DNA of 11,808 nt from a bacterium. Its GTDB lineage: Archaea; Nanobdellota; Nanobdellia; Pacearchaeales; GW2011-AR1. The notes beneath the pieces were generated by a model. It worked only from the letters and a program-made list of their open reading frames with translations. It was not told the DNA's origin and did not search any database. Where the stretch lies: assembly GCA_030588935.1 (NCBI GenBank), contig JAUUWR010000025.1, positions 1 to 11,808 on the forward strand, given 5' to 3'. A program made the position numbers and the translations under genes. Below, piece after piece: positions 11,775 through 11,808 of this stretch (its first letter is position 1; each line of letters starts with the position of its first letter).

Positions 11775-11808
11775 AATATAAAAAAGGAAGCTCAATAATC
11801 TGGGGATT
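11771..11808 (+). CDS. 5' end of a gene truncated by the window edge
   Basis: The ATG in an ATGA overlap opens MKYKKGSSIIWG and stays open to the end of the window. Two to four basic residues followed by Gly-Ser and hydrophobic residues are consistent with the start of a signal or anchor peptide. Only 12 residues are visible. Confidence 0.55.
   Translation, partial: MKYKKGSSIIWG

Noticed and set aside
1..11808. CRISPR array or insertion sequence
   Set aside because: No regularly spaced direct repeats with unique spacers and no transposase or terminal inverted repeats were seen.

Overview
The window is a compact, strongly AT-rich segment (G+C not computed). It has archaeal expression signals, small overlapping genes and almost no cellular housekeeping functions. 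At least eight transcription units have a TATA-like box centred about 25 bp upstream of their first ATG and no Shine-Dalgarno, which is the pattern of leaderless archaeal promoters. The gene content suggests a virus, provirus or other mobile element of an archaeon, plausibly of the DPANN group: a P-loop ATPase, a large Lys/Arg-rich structural-looking protein, many 1-3 TM mini-proteins, ribbon-helix-helix-like mini-proteins and a winged-helix protein behind an operator-rich intergenic region. The host is inferred from style, not proven.

The centrepiece (about 2028-4510) is a complete diversity-generating retroelement (DGR). It has a template repeat (TR, 2228-2313), a DGR-type reverse transcriptase (RT) just downstream, and two target genes ending in variable repeats (VR1 3765-3850; VR2 4340-4423). 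I aligned TR to both VRs base by base. Over 84 columns every non-adenine column is identical. VR1 differs at 16 and VR2 at 14 of the 27 TR adenines; three of these, AAA to GGG, are fixed in both VRs and probably mark the TR/VR 3' boundary. The remaining 24 changes are all A to G or A to T, never A to C. A small ribbon-helix-helix-like gene sits between the targets, and a remnant resembling a third target cassette follows VR2. No Avd-like accessory gene is recognisable. The TR transcript appears to start at about 2079. Its first 12 nt can pair with the 12 nt immediately before the RT start codon, and also with a nearby competing segment, which suggests an RNA switch between template RNA and RT mRNA.

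Left of the DGR, on the minus strand, lie two operons: an unknown helical protein with a Zot/HerA-FtsK-like P-loop ATPase (1993 to 532), and small membrane or unknown proteins (365 to the left edge). Right of the DGR are four small plus-strand genes (4512-5287), then a convergent minus-strand pair (6024 to 5280). A divergent promoter drives the 884-residue basic protein (6100-8754), followed by a conserved-looking unknown protein (8785-9462).

The 269-bp gap 9463-9731 holds palindromes, G-runs and two tandem promoters, each flanked by its own direct repeat. It precedes a winged-helix protein and is the best candidate for a control region or replication origin. The right end is an operon of a secreted/membrane Ig-like protein, a small charged protein and a truncated gene. 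The palindrome TTGTTAACAA recurs at three promoter or intergenic sites and may link the modules under one regulator.
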